Origin: a virus
Strand: one strand, 5' to 3'
Virus record (IMG/VR): IMGVR_UViG_3300024518_003202
Coordinates: 1 to 23,758 of that record
Length of the DNA: 23,758 bases
The notes beneath the pieces are model-generated. The model was given only the letters and a program-made list of their open reading frames with translations. It was not told the origin of the DNA and ran no database searches. Positions within the stretch are counted from its first letter, which is position 1. The number at the start of each line of letters is the position of its first letter. The translations under genes were made by a program, and so were the position numbers. Of the stretch, positions 1 to 5,950 are shown one piece after another.

Positions 1-254
1 ATAAGTCGCTCGTTGCGTCGACTGTTAGCGCACCGGATCCGCTTGATACTTCGGTGACGGCCTGCGCCACCCCGTCAATGTAAAACGCGCTGCCGCCACT
101 CGCTGGCGATGTCAAGCTAACAGCGACATGTACCATCACGTCCGCTGTAAGGGCCGCCGTAGTTCGGTGGTCCATATTGCCGCCAGCCGATTGGGCGTAG
201 CACCGAAGGTTTAGCCCGGCCGTCAGGCAAAACGCTTTCTCGTAATCACCTTTG
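1..254. repeat. Terminal direct repeat, left copy
   Basis: These 254 bases recur at the right end of the window (23505-23758) with a single difference: C at 127 here, T at 23631 there. The split LamG-like gene rejoins in frame when the copies are merged, so this is either a circular assembly overlap or a true terminal redundancy. The C/T difference changes one codon (Val176 here, Ile176 in the right copy). Confidence 0.97.
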
Positions 255-652
255 GCAATAATGCCACTCGCTACCCCGGTAGTGGGCGCAATCCAAGCGG
301 ACATGGAAAACGATTCGAAGTCATCAAACACGGAATCGGCATTACTCAGGTGGTCGGAATTACCCGCCGTAAACCCCACGGACGGGATACCCTGCGGACC
401 GCCTGCCAAAGCAAACACGGGCTTGTCCGTCGCTTCGGCCATGTCGTAGCCCGCCACCAGGTCCAACCAGCTCGCAACGTCCGCAGCACCGGCTACCCCG
501 ATTCCACGCCGTGGATCCCAGTACCCGATGGCTCCCAAGTCGAGTGCCACGGGCCTGCCTGGCGTTCGCCAGAACGTCTCCGCCCAAACTTGCGCGGCCG
601 CGATACTTGCGTTATAGCGAGTCCGGTTTTCCGCACCTATATTGAATCCCAC
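1..652 (-). CDS. LamG-like (concanavalin A-fold) adsorption protein, 5' part
   Basis: This is the N-terminal part of a 254-residue protein whose end lies at 23392 on the other side of the circular junction (652 plus 113 bases = 765 = 255 codons). The GTG start at 652 lies two bases after the TGA of the preceding gene and follows an AGGGGA ribosome site. After about 75 residues, the protein has the signature of a Laminin_G_3/LamG jelly roll: FTAGNSDHLSNADSVFDDFESFSMSAWI, then alternating beta strands, and near the end SIVLGPVAYFDRPLSAAEV, which is the usual C-terminal LamG motif. Family knowledge: such domains bind carbohydrate or protein, and in phages they sit on fibres or capsids. With the coupled beta-helix and Asp-box genes that follow, a host-recognition role is inferred. 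Confidence 0.82.
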   Translation of the reverse strand, partial: MGFNIGAENRTRYNASIAAAQVWAETFWRTPGRPVALDLGAIGYWDPRRGIGVAGAADVASWLDLVAGYDMAEATDKPVFALAGGPQGIPSVGFTAGNSDHLSNADSVFDDFESFSMSAWIAPTTGVASGIIAKGDYEKAFCLTAGLNLRCYAQSAGGNMDHRTTAALTADVMVHVAVSLTSPASGGSAFYIDGVAQAVTEVSSGSGALTVDATSDL

Positions 653-654
653 GG

Positions 655-1014
655 TCAATCCCCTTCTACCGCTGTTTTGATTTGTTCCAGGGTCACGTTG
701 GCCTGGTCGATTTTCAACTCTGCCCGGGCGTGGTCCGTGTCCACCTCCGCGCGGAAATCCGGACTCGGATATTGTTGGGTCTGGATCTTAAGCAACGTCG
801 CATCCATCGATTCTAGGGTGGTCCCGGTCCGGTCCATCATTTGTATCTGGGCCCGGACCACTGGCGGGAGGTTCAAGTATCCCAGAACCAATGTCCCCAC
901 CATGAAAACCCCAGGGATTCCCACCATTTGCAGAATCCCCACCCATTCCTTGACACTCACGCCCCAGATGGTCTTCACCACCACCGCCTCCGCCGCCTCC
1001 GGTTGTTTTGCCAT
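655..1014 (-). CDS. Small membrane protein, possible holin-like
   Basis: The 119-residue product has one clear hydrophobic segment at about residues 24-48 (WVGILQMVGIPGVFMVGTLV region). A charged, probably helical C-terminal half follows (residues 60-119). The short N-terminus carries few positive charges. I do not recognise a family. The gene lies between a 104-aa protein with a hydrophobic C-terminus and the LamG-like gene, downstream of the papain-like peptidase, so a role in lysis or membrane anchoring is possible but unproved; canonical holins are often shorter. The ATG at 1014 is preceded only by a weak CGGGAC site. A strong hairpin at 1035-1058 lies just upstream and may limit its expression. 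The last codons carry the ribosome site of the next gene. Confidence 0.75.
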   Translation of the reverse strand: MAKQPEAAEAVVVKTIWGVSVKEWVGILQMVGIPGVFMVGTLVLGYLNLPPVVRAQIQMMDRTGTTLESMDATLLKIQTQQYPSPDFRAEVDTDHARAELKIDQANVTLEQIKTAVEGD

Positions 1015-1031
1015 CTTTGTCCCGTTATCGC

Positions 1032-1058
1032 AAAGGGGGACCCCTCCCAGGGTCCCCC
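1032..1058 (-). terminator. Intrinsic terminator-like hairpin
   Basis: On the minus strand a perfect 9-bp stem GGGGGACCC / GGGTCCCCC with a 6-base loop is followed by TTTGCG. It sits in the 66-base gap between the stop at 1081 and the ATG at 1014. The stem is very strong but the T-tract is only three bases, so partial termination or attenuation is more likely than a full stop. Confidence 0.6.
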
Positions 1059-1080
1059 ACGTGATTTGTCCGAATTGTTG

Positions 1081-1395
1081 TCAAGCAAACAGCGCAAACA
1101 GTTGTAGCAAGAATGGCATAATGGCCGCAAAAAATTCGGCCATGCCACTCCAGTCCAATTGCGGATCCGCCCACCCTTCAGGATGCGCGTCACTCGCGCA
1201 CGCAATCAGGTAAGCTATGCGCTCATCGTCACTCATGGCGGCCAGGTCCACGCCCTCACGTCCGGCCTGGATGGCATAGCCAACCAGGTGGCGATTGAGA
1301 AGTCCCAACCGCCGCCGGTTTTTGCGGGTTAAATGTCCTTTTGTTGCTTCCACCTGGGCCAAACTTGACCCCAACACTTGCAAGTCCATTGGCAT
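1081..1395 (-). CDS. Hypothetical protein with hydrophobic C-terminus
   Basis: The 104-residue product has a basic N-terminal half (TRKNRRRLGLLNRH, residues 23-36), an acidic centre, and a strongly hydrophobic last 20 residues (MAEFFAAIMPFLLQLFALFA) that could insert into a membrane or form an amphipathic helix. I do not recognise a family. The ATG at 1395 follows GGGGTGG with a 7-base spacer; a second ATG lies at 1389. It sits 22 bases downstream of the cysteine peptidase stop in the same direction, so it probably shares that transcript. Together with the 655-1014 product it gives two consecutive small proteins with membrane-prone segments beside a peptidase, which suggests a lysis or surface function by inference only. 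Confidence 0.72.
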   Translation of the reverse strand: MPMDLQVLGSSLAQVEATKGHLTRKNRRRLGLLNRHLVGYAIQAGREGVDLAAMSDDERIAYLIACASDAHPEGWADPQLDWSGMAEFFAAIMPFLLQLFALFA

Positions 1396-1417
1396 AAGAA
1401 AACCACCCCATCACTCG

Positions 1418-2104
1418 TTAAATGGCCTGGCCCGCCACGCGCACGGCATAGGCCCCATAGGCCCAATTGACCCGCCGCATATCAAGACGGCCATACCCCT
1501 GATCACCCCACGCGCCCCAGCTATTTAGGTACTCCGCCTCCACCAGGGACTTGAGGGACGTGAAGACCACGCTATGGCCCTCCCATCCAAAGACCACGGG
1601 GAGGCCCGCAATCAGGCAACTCCCAATCTCATCCACGGAGGTGACGTCATAGAATTCTTCGATGCGATGGCGGAGCGCCGCGTCATACGCTTCCGCGCTT
1701 GGCCTGGTCCGCCATCCCTTGTCCCGGTCCCATACTGACCTGGGCGCTATGCCGATCTCCCGGGCCAGTCGTAGATTCTCATCGATGGAGCTACCACGAT
1801 CCACGCCACCGGATGAGTGGTAATACAAGAACCACGGATTGAGGGGGACGCGTTCCATGCCCGCCATCACTTCCGCGATCTCCACGGCCTTCTCCGTGGA
1901 CTCCGTGGCGCAACTCCCCACGCCGTTCTGGTCATTGGGCACGCCACCAAACGGCCGCAAGTCCACCTTGTCAATCCAAGGGGTCCACTCCTGGTGAGGA
2001 ATAATGTCGATCTTGTCCGCCGCCATGGGTGACCACTCACCAGGCTTGGACTTGCGGACCAGACACCCCGTCTTTTTTCCGGGAGGGATTATCAAGCTAC
2101 TCAT
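1418..2104 (-). CDS. Papain-like (C1-family) cysteine peptidase
   Basis: The 228-residue product shows the full papain-type catalytic set in the right order: oxyanion Gln59 and nucleophile Cys65 in NDQNGVGSCATES, His177 in GWEGHSVVF, and Asn194 in YLNSWGAWGDQGYG. The Asn loop with its following Gly/Trp is the classic C1 signature. The length fits a mature peptidase core; no long inhibitory propeptide or signal peptide is visible. The ATG at 2104 overlaps the upstream gene by 8 bases and follows GGAGG with good spacing; an upstream in-frame start at 2170 would add residues lying wholly inside the previous gene. C1 peptidases are uncommon in phages. By position it could cleave host surface protein, process a virion protein, or act in lysis in place of a muralytic endolysin. 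Confidence 0.85.
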   Translation of the reverse strand: MSSLIIPPGKKTGCLVRKSKPGEWSPMAADKIDIIPHQEWTPWIDKVDLRPFGGVPNDQNGVGSCATESTEKAVEIAEVMAGMERVPLNPWFLYYHSSGGVDRGSSIDENLRLAREIGIAPRSVWDRDKGWRTRPSAEAYDAALRHRIEEFYDVTSVDEIGSCLIAGLPVVFGWEGHSVVFTSLKSLVEAEYLNSWGAWGDQGYGRLDMRRVNWAYGAYAVRVAGQAI

Positions 2105-2759
2105 ACCCCAACACCTCCGCGATACCGTCCAGGGTGGCGGGCATCTTAGCGACGCCAACGACCGAACCATCTGTTTTGTCCAGGCTTACCAACACGGGCA
2201 GCGCTAGGTTGGCCTCACGTACCGCCTGGGCAATTGTCGGCGGGAGTAAGTCCTGGTCTTTCAAGTCCACGCGTTGGGCCTGGCCCGCTGGCCACCGGAG
2301 GCGGAGCTGTTGGAATAGATAGGCCTGGGCCGGTGTTCGGTCCTGCGTCTCCTCCACGATTATCCCCCACCGATTTCCCGGTGGGGGTGGCGGAGGGTCC
2401 GGCGGGTCCACCTTCCCGGTGACCGTAAACGGGGCCTCCTCCTTGACCCAATCCCACCCTACCAGGACTATCTCCCCCTGGTCATTCGCTTGGACTTGAA
2501 TCCACATAACCTCGTAGGTCAACAGGTACTCACCAGGCGCGGCCCAGATGGCCACCTGGTTGGAGCCAGGCGGTTGCCAGAGTTGGGCCCCCACGCATCG
2601 AAACCCGGGGCCCTTCACCTCCGCGCCGTCTGGGATACTTTGCCCGATTGACGCCACGATCTTGGCGCGGTCTTTGTGTTCCGGGGCAATTTTGATCTGG
2701 GCCCAGAGAGGGCCGGAGAGGACAAGAAACGCCAGGCAGGACGCCAGCAATCGGAACAT
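2097..2759 (-). CDS. Secreted/periplasmic protein with Pro-rich linker
   Basis: The 220-residue product begins with a clear signal peptide (MFRLLASCLAFLVLSGPLWA, cleavage probably after Ala20). The ATG at 2759 is preceded by GGAGG eight bases away. Residues 21-115 form a beta-rich domain. A poly-proline linker (PPDPPPPPPG) leads to a C-terminal domain of about 90 residues whose alternating pattern (WGIIVEET, then LPVLVSLDKTDGSVVGVAKMP) resembles a thioredoxin-like fold without a CxxC centre; this fold call is tentative. The LASC at residues 5-8 is too close to the start to be a credible lipobox. It is translationally coupled to the papain-like peptidase, so the two may act together outside the cytoplasm, for instance as anchor, inhibitor or partner. 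No specific function is recognised. Confidence 0.78.
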   Translation of the reverse strand: MFRLLASCLAFLVLSGPLWAQIKIAPEHKDRAKIVASIGQSIPDGAEVKGPGFRCVGAQLWQPPGSNQVAIWAAPGEYLLTYEVMWIQVQANDQGEIVLVGWDWVKEEAPFTVTGKVDPPDPPPPPPGNRWGIIVEETQDRTPAQAYLFQQLRLRWPAGQAQRVDLKDQDLLPPTIAQAVREANLALPVLVSLDKTDGSVVGVAKMPATLDGIAEVLGYE

Positions 2760-2845
2760 GGAAAAGGCCTCCGTGGGTGCGTTGTGGCCAGAGTGCTCAC
2801 CCACAGAGGACCAAGTCCGCGCGTTTATGTCAAGAGCTGGGGGGG

Positions 2846-2914
2846 CTAGTCGTCCGCCGCTTTCTTCTTGGCCGCCTTCTTGGCGGGTTTCGAAGCCGCT
2901 TTTTTTTTCGCCAC
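2846..2914 (-). CDS. 22-aa lysine/alanine-rich peptide
   Basis: A GTG at 2914, one base after the RusA stop and preceded by GTGAGGAC within the RusA tail, opens a 22-codon frame that reads AKKKAASKPAKKAAKKKAADD and stops at TAG. Nine of 22 residues are lysine and nine are alanine. This resembles the C-terminal tails of histone H1-like and HU-like bacterial proteins, so nucleic-acid binding is plausible. The gene begins with a run of nine A residues on the coding strand, which is prone to slippage. It could instead be a chance frame in a short spacer, but the tight junction and usable ribosome site favour a real, coupled peptide. Confidence 0.55.
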   Translation of the reverse strand: MAKKKAASKPAKKAAKKKAADD

Positions 2915-2915
2915 G

Positions 2916-3455
2916 TTAGTCCTCACTTTCCAAACAGTCCAGGCAGATGGCCGCCAGGCCATCCTCCACGGTAATCACCGGAAACCCGCAGGACTCGCAC
3001 GAGTCCAACACCAGGCCACTCCGGGCCGCCACGCGTTCCACGTCCGTCTTGGCGTTGGTCACCTCCACCTCAATGTGGCCGCCGCCACGCCGATCCCTGG
3101 CCCCCACCATCCACCGGAGAGTTTTTATTACCCGCCACGAGTCGTCCGCGATAACACGGGCCGCGCGGAGTCCGTCCAGGATGGCCTTTAGTTGGTTGTC
3201 CGGATCAAATAATCGATCCGATGGCCGCCAAATTATCAGCTCCACGGAAAGGGGACCGCGCAGAGGTAGCGGTGGGCGGCCACCCTGATTATTGACCGCC
3301 ACCGCCACCTCCTCCTTGAACACCTTACCGGCCTTGGTCAACACCATTCGCATACCGCCGCGCGGACCCGTGAACGGTTTGTAATAGTCGTTGACCGATG
3401 GCGGCCAGGGGAGGCGGTATCGATACACGTACACTCCGGCCGGGTCAATTGTCAC
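2916..3455 (-). CDS. rusA: RusA-family Holliday junction resolvase with C-terminal zinc-ribbon-like tail
   Basis: The 179-residue product has the RusA core: an N-terminal LPWPPSVNDYY motif (residues 15-25) and the acidic catalytic region FDPDNQLKAILDGL (Asp84, Asp86, Asp94). RusA enzymes resolve Holliday junctions and in phages debranch replication intermediates before packaging. Usual length is about 120 residues; here a tail of about 40 residues adds two CxxC pairs (Cys153/156 and Cys171/174), which looks like a zinc ribbon and could bind DNA or a partner. The GTG start at 3455 lies inside the end of the preceding gene behind GGGAGGG. It is the last large gene of the replication block. Confidence 0.9.
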   Translation of the reverse strand: MTIDPAGVYVYRYRLPWPPSVNDYYKPFTGPRGGMRMVLTKAGKVFKEEVAVAVNNQGGRPPLPLRGPLSVELIIWRPSDRLFDPDNQLKAILDGLRAARVIADDSWRVIKTLRWMVGARDRRGGGHIEVEVTNAKTDVERVAARSGLVLDSCESCGFPVITVEDGLAAICLDCLESED

Positions 3456-3738
3456 TGGGCCCTCCCTTCTCCGGTTGCGATGCCAACCAGTGGTCACAAT
3501 GGAGCCAATGGTCCTCCAGGGCCTCCGCCAGTCGTTCGGAGAATCGATCCACGGACGCGGTCAAGTCGTTCGGCTCCTCCTCACTCACGCATGGCGTCCG
3601 CAGAATGTTACAAATGAGACCCCGCAAACGCGTATCGACCAGGCCCAGCAAGTCCGTCATGGCCGTAGTCATTTTGATAGCCTGGCCCAACAAAGGGACG
3701 TCCTCCGGCGGGGCCACGATATGCTTGCGAATACTCAT
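3445..3738 (-). CDS. Hypothetical 97-aa protein
   Basis: The 97-residue product is mostly helical in appearance, with a central LLGLVDTRLRGLICNIL segment and an acidic C-terminal half. No family is recognised. The ATG at 3738 overlaps the stop of the preceding gene as ATGA, and its end overlaps the RusA start by 11 bases, so it is embedded in the replication operon by translational coupling. A regulatory or accessory role in replication is inferred only from location. A longer upstream frame exists, but its extra residues are a Gly-rich shadow of the previous gene. Confidence 0.72.
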   Translation of the reverse strand: MSIRKHIVAPPEDVPLLGQAIKMTTAMTDLLGLVDTRLRGLICNILRTPCVSEEEPNDLTASVDRFSERLAEALEDHWLHCDHWLASQPEKGGPSDN

Positions 3739-4391
3739 AGCGGGCCACCGCCTTCCGCGTCCAGGCAGACTTGGCAGGCCTCCGGGGCCTCCCCGTGCGA
3801 ACACGTGGGGTCCGGCTGGATTAGGTCCGCCAGGTCCGTCTCCCGCTCCGCCACCAGCTCCGCCGCCGCGTTGGCCACGTCCTCCTTGGTGAGTCCGTGG
3901 GGCAAACCCTCCGCCGGTTGCGGATAACGCGCTCCCGCCCCGGTCGCCCCGTAGCTGGCCGCCTCCGCCGCCTTCATGCAAACCGCACACCCGCCCCACT
4001 CGATCCCGTGCGGACAATGGTTCCACGCGTCACTGGTGGCCGCGGGTCTCCCTTGCAAGATGGCCGTGGCCAGCTCCGCTTCCGTCTTGATCTCATGGAC
4101 GCCCGATAGCGGCCCGGACTCCGCCACCGTCTCCTCATGGTCCGCCACCGTCTCCTCATGGTCCACCCCCGGGACCCAGATGGGGCGCGGCGGGTCCTCC
4201 ACTCCCAACCGCGCCGGGTTCAGCAAGTCCATGGCCTCATCCACGGACGCCACCAGGGACTCCGCCGCCTTGCGGATAATCCGTTCCCGGTGGTCCGATA
4301 TCACCTCCCCCTTGAATCGATCCAGGGAGGCCAACAGCTCCGCCTCCGCCGCCGCCATCCGTCGCCCCAGTTGAAAGAATCGTACACTCAT
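3735..4391 (-). CDS. Hypothetical protein with two identical-spacing CxHG...CxxC motifs
   Basis: The 218-residue product starts with a helical region (residues 1-60) and has a tandem heptapeptide DHEETVA x2 at residues 78-91. It then carries two putative metal-binding motifs of the same design: Cys126-x-His128-x6-Cys135-x2-Cys138 and Cys197-x-His199-x6-Cys206-x2-Cys209. Each is short and reads C-P/S-H-G then C-x-V-C, so they probably arose by duplication and bind zinc. I know no named family. It overlaps the preceding gene by 4 bases and couples to the following one by ATGA. Its place among SSB, initiator and RusA genes suggests a nucleic-acid or protein-binding adaptor role. Confidence 0.75.
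   Translation of the reverse strand: MSVRFFQLGRRMAAAEAELLASLDRFKGEVISDHRERIIRKAAESLVASVDEAMDLLNPARLGVEDPPRPIWVPGVDHEETVADHEETVAESGPLSGVHEIKTEAELATAILQGRPAATSDAWNHCPHGIEWGGCAVCMKAAEAASYGATGAGARYPQPAEGLPHGLTKEDVANAAAELVAERETDLADLIQPDPTCSHGEAPEACQVCLDAEGGGPL
4120..4161. repeat. 21-bp tandem duplication within a gene
   Basis: Two exact adjacent copies of a 21-base unit (4120-4140 and 4141-4161) encode the duplicated heptapeptide DHEETVA in the linker of the 218-aa zinc-motif protein. Exact identity suggests a recent duplication or selection for the repeat. Confidence 0.95.
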
Positions 4392-5008
4392 TTTGGGAAC
4401 TCCTCATCAGTGCGGTCCAGGTTGGTTGATTGGACTTGCTGGAAGCTAGACCGCGCTACCTCCAACATAGCCACGTCAAACTGGGGACTCTCGTCCCACT
4501 CCATAACCGTTTGCACCAGGTCCGCGTAGGAGATCAGTGGAAACCCGGCGGACCAAATGGGCGCGGATCTCAATGGATGCGCTTTGCCCTTGGCACAATC
4601 GCAACGGATCATACACGTGGCCAGGCGCTCGCACGTCCCCGCTTTGAGCGCCGCGATTGTCCTGGGGTTCAACACCTCCACCAGCGCGTAGTCCATGCAA
4701 CGCGGACAGGAGGCCACCAGGATACCGCCCACGAGTTTTGGCCCGTACGTGTCATCGATCCCGTGGGGGCCGCCTTCGGTCTGGCGGACCAGCTCAGCCA
4801 CGCGCCTGGCGTGGGACCCGTACCCCTGGGGTTGATCCGGCAGCGCGTAGAGTAAATCGGTGGCCTCCCGTAGCTTGACCAGCTCCAGGCCGTAGAGGGT
4901 CCGGCCGATATGTTTGACCTGGTCCGGATTGGTCCGGAGCCATTTGCCAAACCCCGGATAGGCCCCGGCGTGATACTCCAACCAGGCGGCCAGGGTTTCT
5001 TCACTCAT
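4388..5008 (-). CDS. Cysteine-rich protein, possible replisome accessory factor
   Basis: The 206-residue product has a helical N-terminal domain (residues 1-75, with AYPGFGKWL and a helix ending ATDLLYALPDQPQGYGSHARRVAELV). A six-cysteine centre follows: Cys101, Cys104, Cys126, Cys132, Cys136 and Cys138, likely a zinc ribbon. The C-terminal region (residues 150-206) is helical. The N-terminal layout faintly recalls phage helicase-loader/inhibitor proteins of the G39P type, but this is a weak resemblance and I do not assign it. The ATG at 5008 overlaps the preceding gene by 8 bases. It lies directly downstream of the initiator and the 56-aa protein, which supports a replication role. Confidence 0.75.
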   Translation of the reverse strand: MSEETLAAWLEYHAGAYPGFGKWLRTNPDQVKHIGRTLYGLELVKLREATDLLYALPDQPQGYGSHARRVAELVRQTEGGPHGIDDTYGPKLVGGILVASCPRCMDYALVEVLNPRTIAALKAGTCERLATCMIRCDCAKGKAHPLRSAPIWSAGFPLISYADLVQTVMEWDESPQFDVAMLEVARSSFQQVQSTNLDRTDEEFPK

Positions 5009-5171
5009 GGCCCTGGCCCTCCTCAAATAGCTTGCGCTGGCCACGGTCGCGGACCGCCTGGTCCACCTCCCGCTCCAAGGCCTTGGACTTGCGTAGCTCA
5101 TCCGTTCCACGCGTCTTAAAATACTGCCGTTGCGCCTCACGCATCTTGGCAACCAGGTCATAAATATCCAC
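5001..5171 (-). CDS. Small charged phage protein of 56 aa
   Basis: This 56-residue, highly charged helical protein (VDIYDLVAKMREAQRQYF, then RGTDELRKSKALEREVDQAV) resembles a type of small protein often found in phage early regions, with a DLVxxMRxAQxxYFxTR start and a KxLEREVD helix; that comparison is from memory. Two GTG codons are possible, at 5177 and 5171; GGGGAG is better spaced for 5171, which I chose. The function is unknown; the helices could form a coiled-coil dimer. It follows the initiator stop at 5174 within a few bases and overlaps the next gene by 8 bases. Confidence 0.78.
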   Translation of the reverse strand: MDIYDLVAKMREAQRQYFKTRGTDELRKSKALEREVDQAVRDRGQRKLFEEGQGHE

Positions 5172-5173
5172 GC

Positions 5174-5938
5174 TCACTCCCCTTTTTTGAACAGGTCCCG
5201 GATCGCGGCTTGGTCCGGAGTTGGTTGGTTGGAGGCCGGGGCCCCGTTGCCACCTGGCCGTGGTCCGCCGCGTTCCGCGTCCCAGCGTTTCTGCCGTGCG
5301 TTCCACTGGGAGGCCGCCGCCTTCCAATCTTTCATGGCCGCGCCCTTGGCCAGCTTCCACCCACGGGCCTGGTAATAGCTCCAGAAGTCCTCCGGGTCCG
5401 TGGCCGATAGTCCGGCCGTCTCCACGTGGACCTTGACCTGGTCAACAGAGGGGGGGCGGAAGGCGGTCCCCCTCTTACTTCTTACCTTCTTGGTCTTCTT
5501 GGTCTTCTTGTGGTGTGTGTCCGATGGTGTGTCCGATGGTGTGTCCGATGGTGTGTCCGATGGTGTGTCCGATGGTGTGTCAATGGTTGACACACCCTCC
5601 GCCTGGTACTTCTCCCAGTTTATGACGGTCACGAGCGTACATTTTGCAGACGGTTCCATCGTGATGCACTCCAGGTCCACCAGGGTCTGGAGTCTCCGCC
5701 GGAGGGTGTTGACGGATATCCGCAAGTCCGCCGCCAACAGGCGGAGGCGGACCGCATATTGGCCCGCCTCCAACTCCACCACCATCGCATGCGCTCCGAT
5801 TCGCAAGATGGCCTTGCGGGACTTGTGGGACGTCCGCAGGAGTAGGCAACACCACAAGCGCCAAACCCCGTCCCCCGCATCCCAGACGGCGGACCGCTCC
5901 GCCTGCCGCCATAGTTTCACGTATCCGAGTCCGTCCAT
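5174..5938 (-). CDS. Replication initiator / replisome organizer (winged helix plus DnaD-like C-terminus)
   Basis: The 254-residue product has three parts. Residues 1-112 form a winged-helix-type DNA-binding domain (VKLWRQAERSAVW at the start, then a helix-turn-helix around LAADLRISVNTLRRRLQTLVDL). Residues 118-158 form a linker of five DTPS repeats followed by a basic KKTKKTKK stretch. Residues 159-215 match the C-terminal module of phage replisome organizers (FRPPSVDQVKVHV, EDFWSYYQARGW, MKDWKAAASQW). Such proteins bind the phage origin and recruit the host helicase machinery. The linker DNA itself forms a 12-bp iteron array, so the origin may lie inside the gene. The ATG at 5938 follows GAGGCG just after the SSB stop. 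Confidence 0.85.
   Translation of the reverse strand: MDGLGYVKLWRQAERSAVWDAGDGVWRLWCCLLLRTSHKSRKAILRIGAHAMVVELEAGQYAVRLRLLAADLRISVNTLRRRLQTLVDLECITMEPSAKCTLVTVINWEKYQAEGVSTIDTPSDTPSDTPSDTPSDTPSDTHHKKTKKTKKVRSKRGTAFRPPSVDQVKVHVETAGLSATDPEDFWSYYQARGWKLAKGAAMKDWKAAASQWNARQKRWDAERGGPRPGGNGAPASNQPTPDQAAIRDLFKKGE
5473..5510. repeat. Purine/pyrimidine-skewed tract beside the iterons
   Basis: This stretch is almost pure pyrimidine on the plus strand and GA-rich on the minus strand, with a roughly 9-bp periodic unit (CAAGAAGAC-like) repeated about three times. It encodes the KKTKKTKK segment of the initiator. It is less GC-rich than its surroundings and lies directly beside the 12-bp iterons, so it could be the unwinding element of an origin. 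Confidence 0.6.
5515..5580. repeat. 12-bp iteron array, candidate replication origin
   Basis: Five exact head-to-tail copies of gtgtgtccgatg (plus strand) plus a half copy, 66 bp in all, lie inside the replication initiator gene and encode its DTPS linker. In lambda and related phages the origin iterons lie within the initiator gene and bind its product; the same arrangement is inferred here. A skewed tract flanks it on one side and a palindrome on the other. Simple expansion of a linker repeat is the alternative. Confidence 0.8.
5575..5595. promoter_or_regulatory. 9-bp perfect inverted repeat at the iteron edge
   Basis: The arms gtgtgtcaa and ttgacacac are separated by tgg. The left arm begins with the last half iteron, so the palindrome directly abuts the array. 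It may be a binding site for a dimeric initiator or another origin element; function is inferred from position only. Confidence 0.6.
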
Positions 5939-5950
5939 TGTGGAGCGCCT

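Noticed and set aside
350-1213. Long plus-strand open frame of 287 codons
   Set aside because: It lies antisense to the LamG-like and membrane protein genes, has no domain pattern or ribosome site, and shows the low-complexity Pro/Arg/Ser content of a GC-rich shadow frame.
2097-2759. Lipoprotein call from LASC near the N-terminus
   Set aside because: The cysteine is at residue 8, before the hydrophobic core, whereas a lipobox lies at its end; a standard signal peptide fits better.
2806-2833. Possible promoter with a perfect TTGACA on the minus strand (2833-2828)
   Set aside because: No acceptable -10 box lies 16-18 bases downstream; kept only as a possible site for a non-sigma70 or weak promoter.
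5515-5580. 12-bp repeats considered as a CRISPR-like array
   Set aside because: The units are contiguous without spacers and are in frame with the initiator linker.
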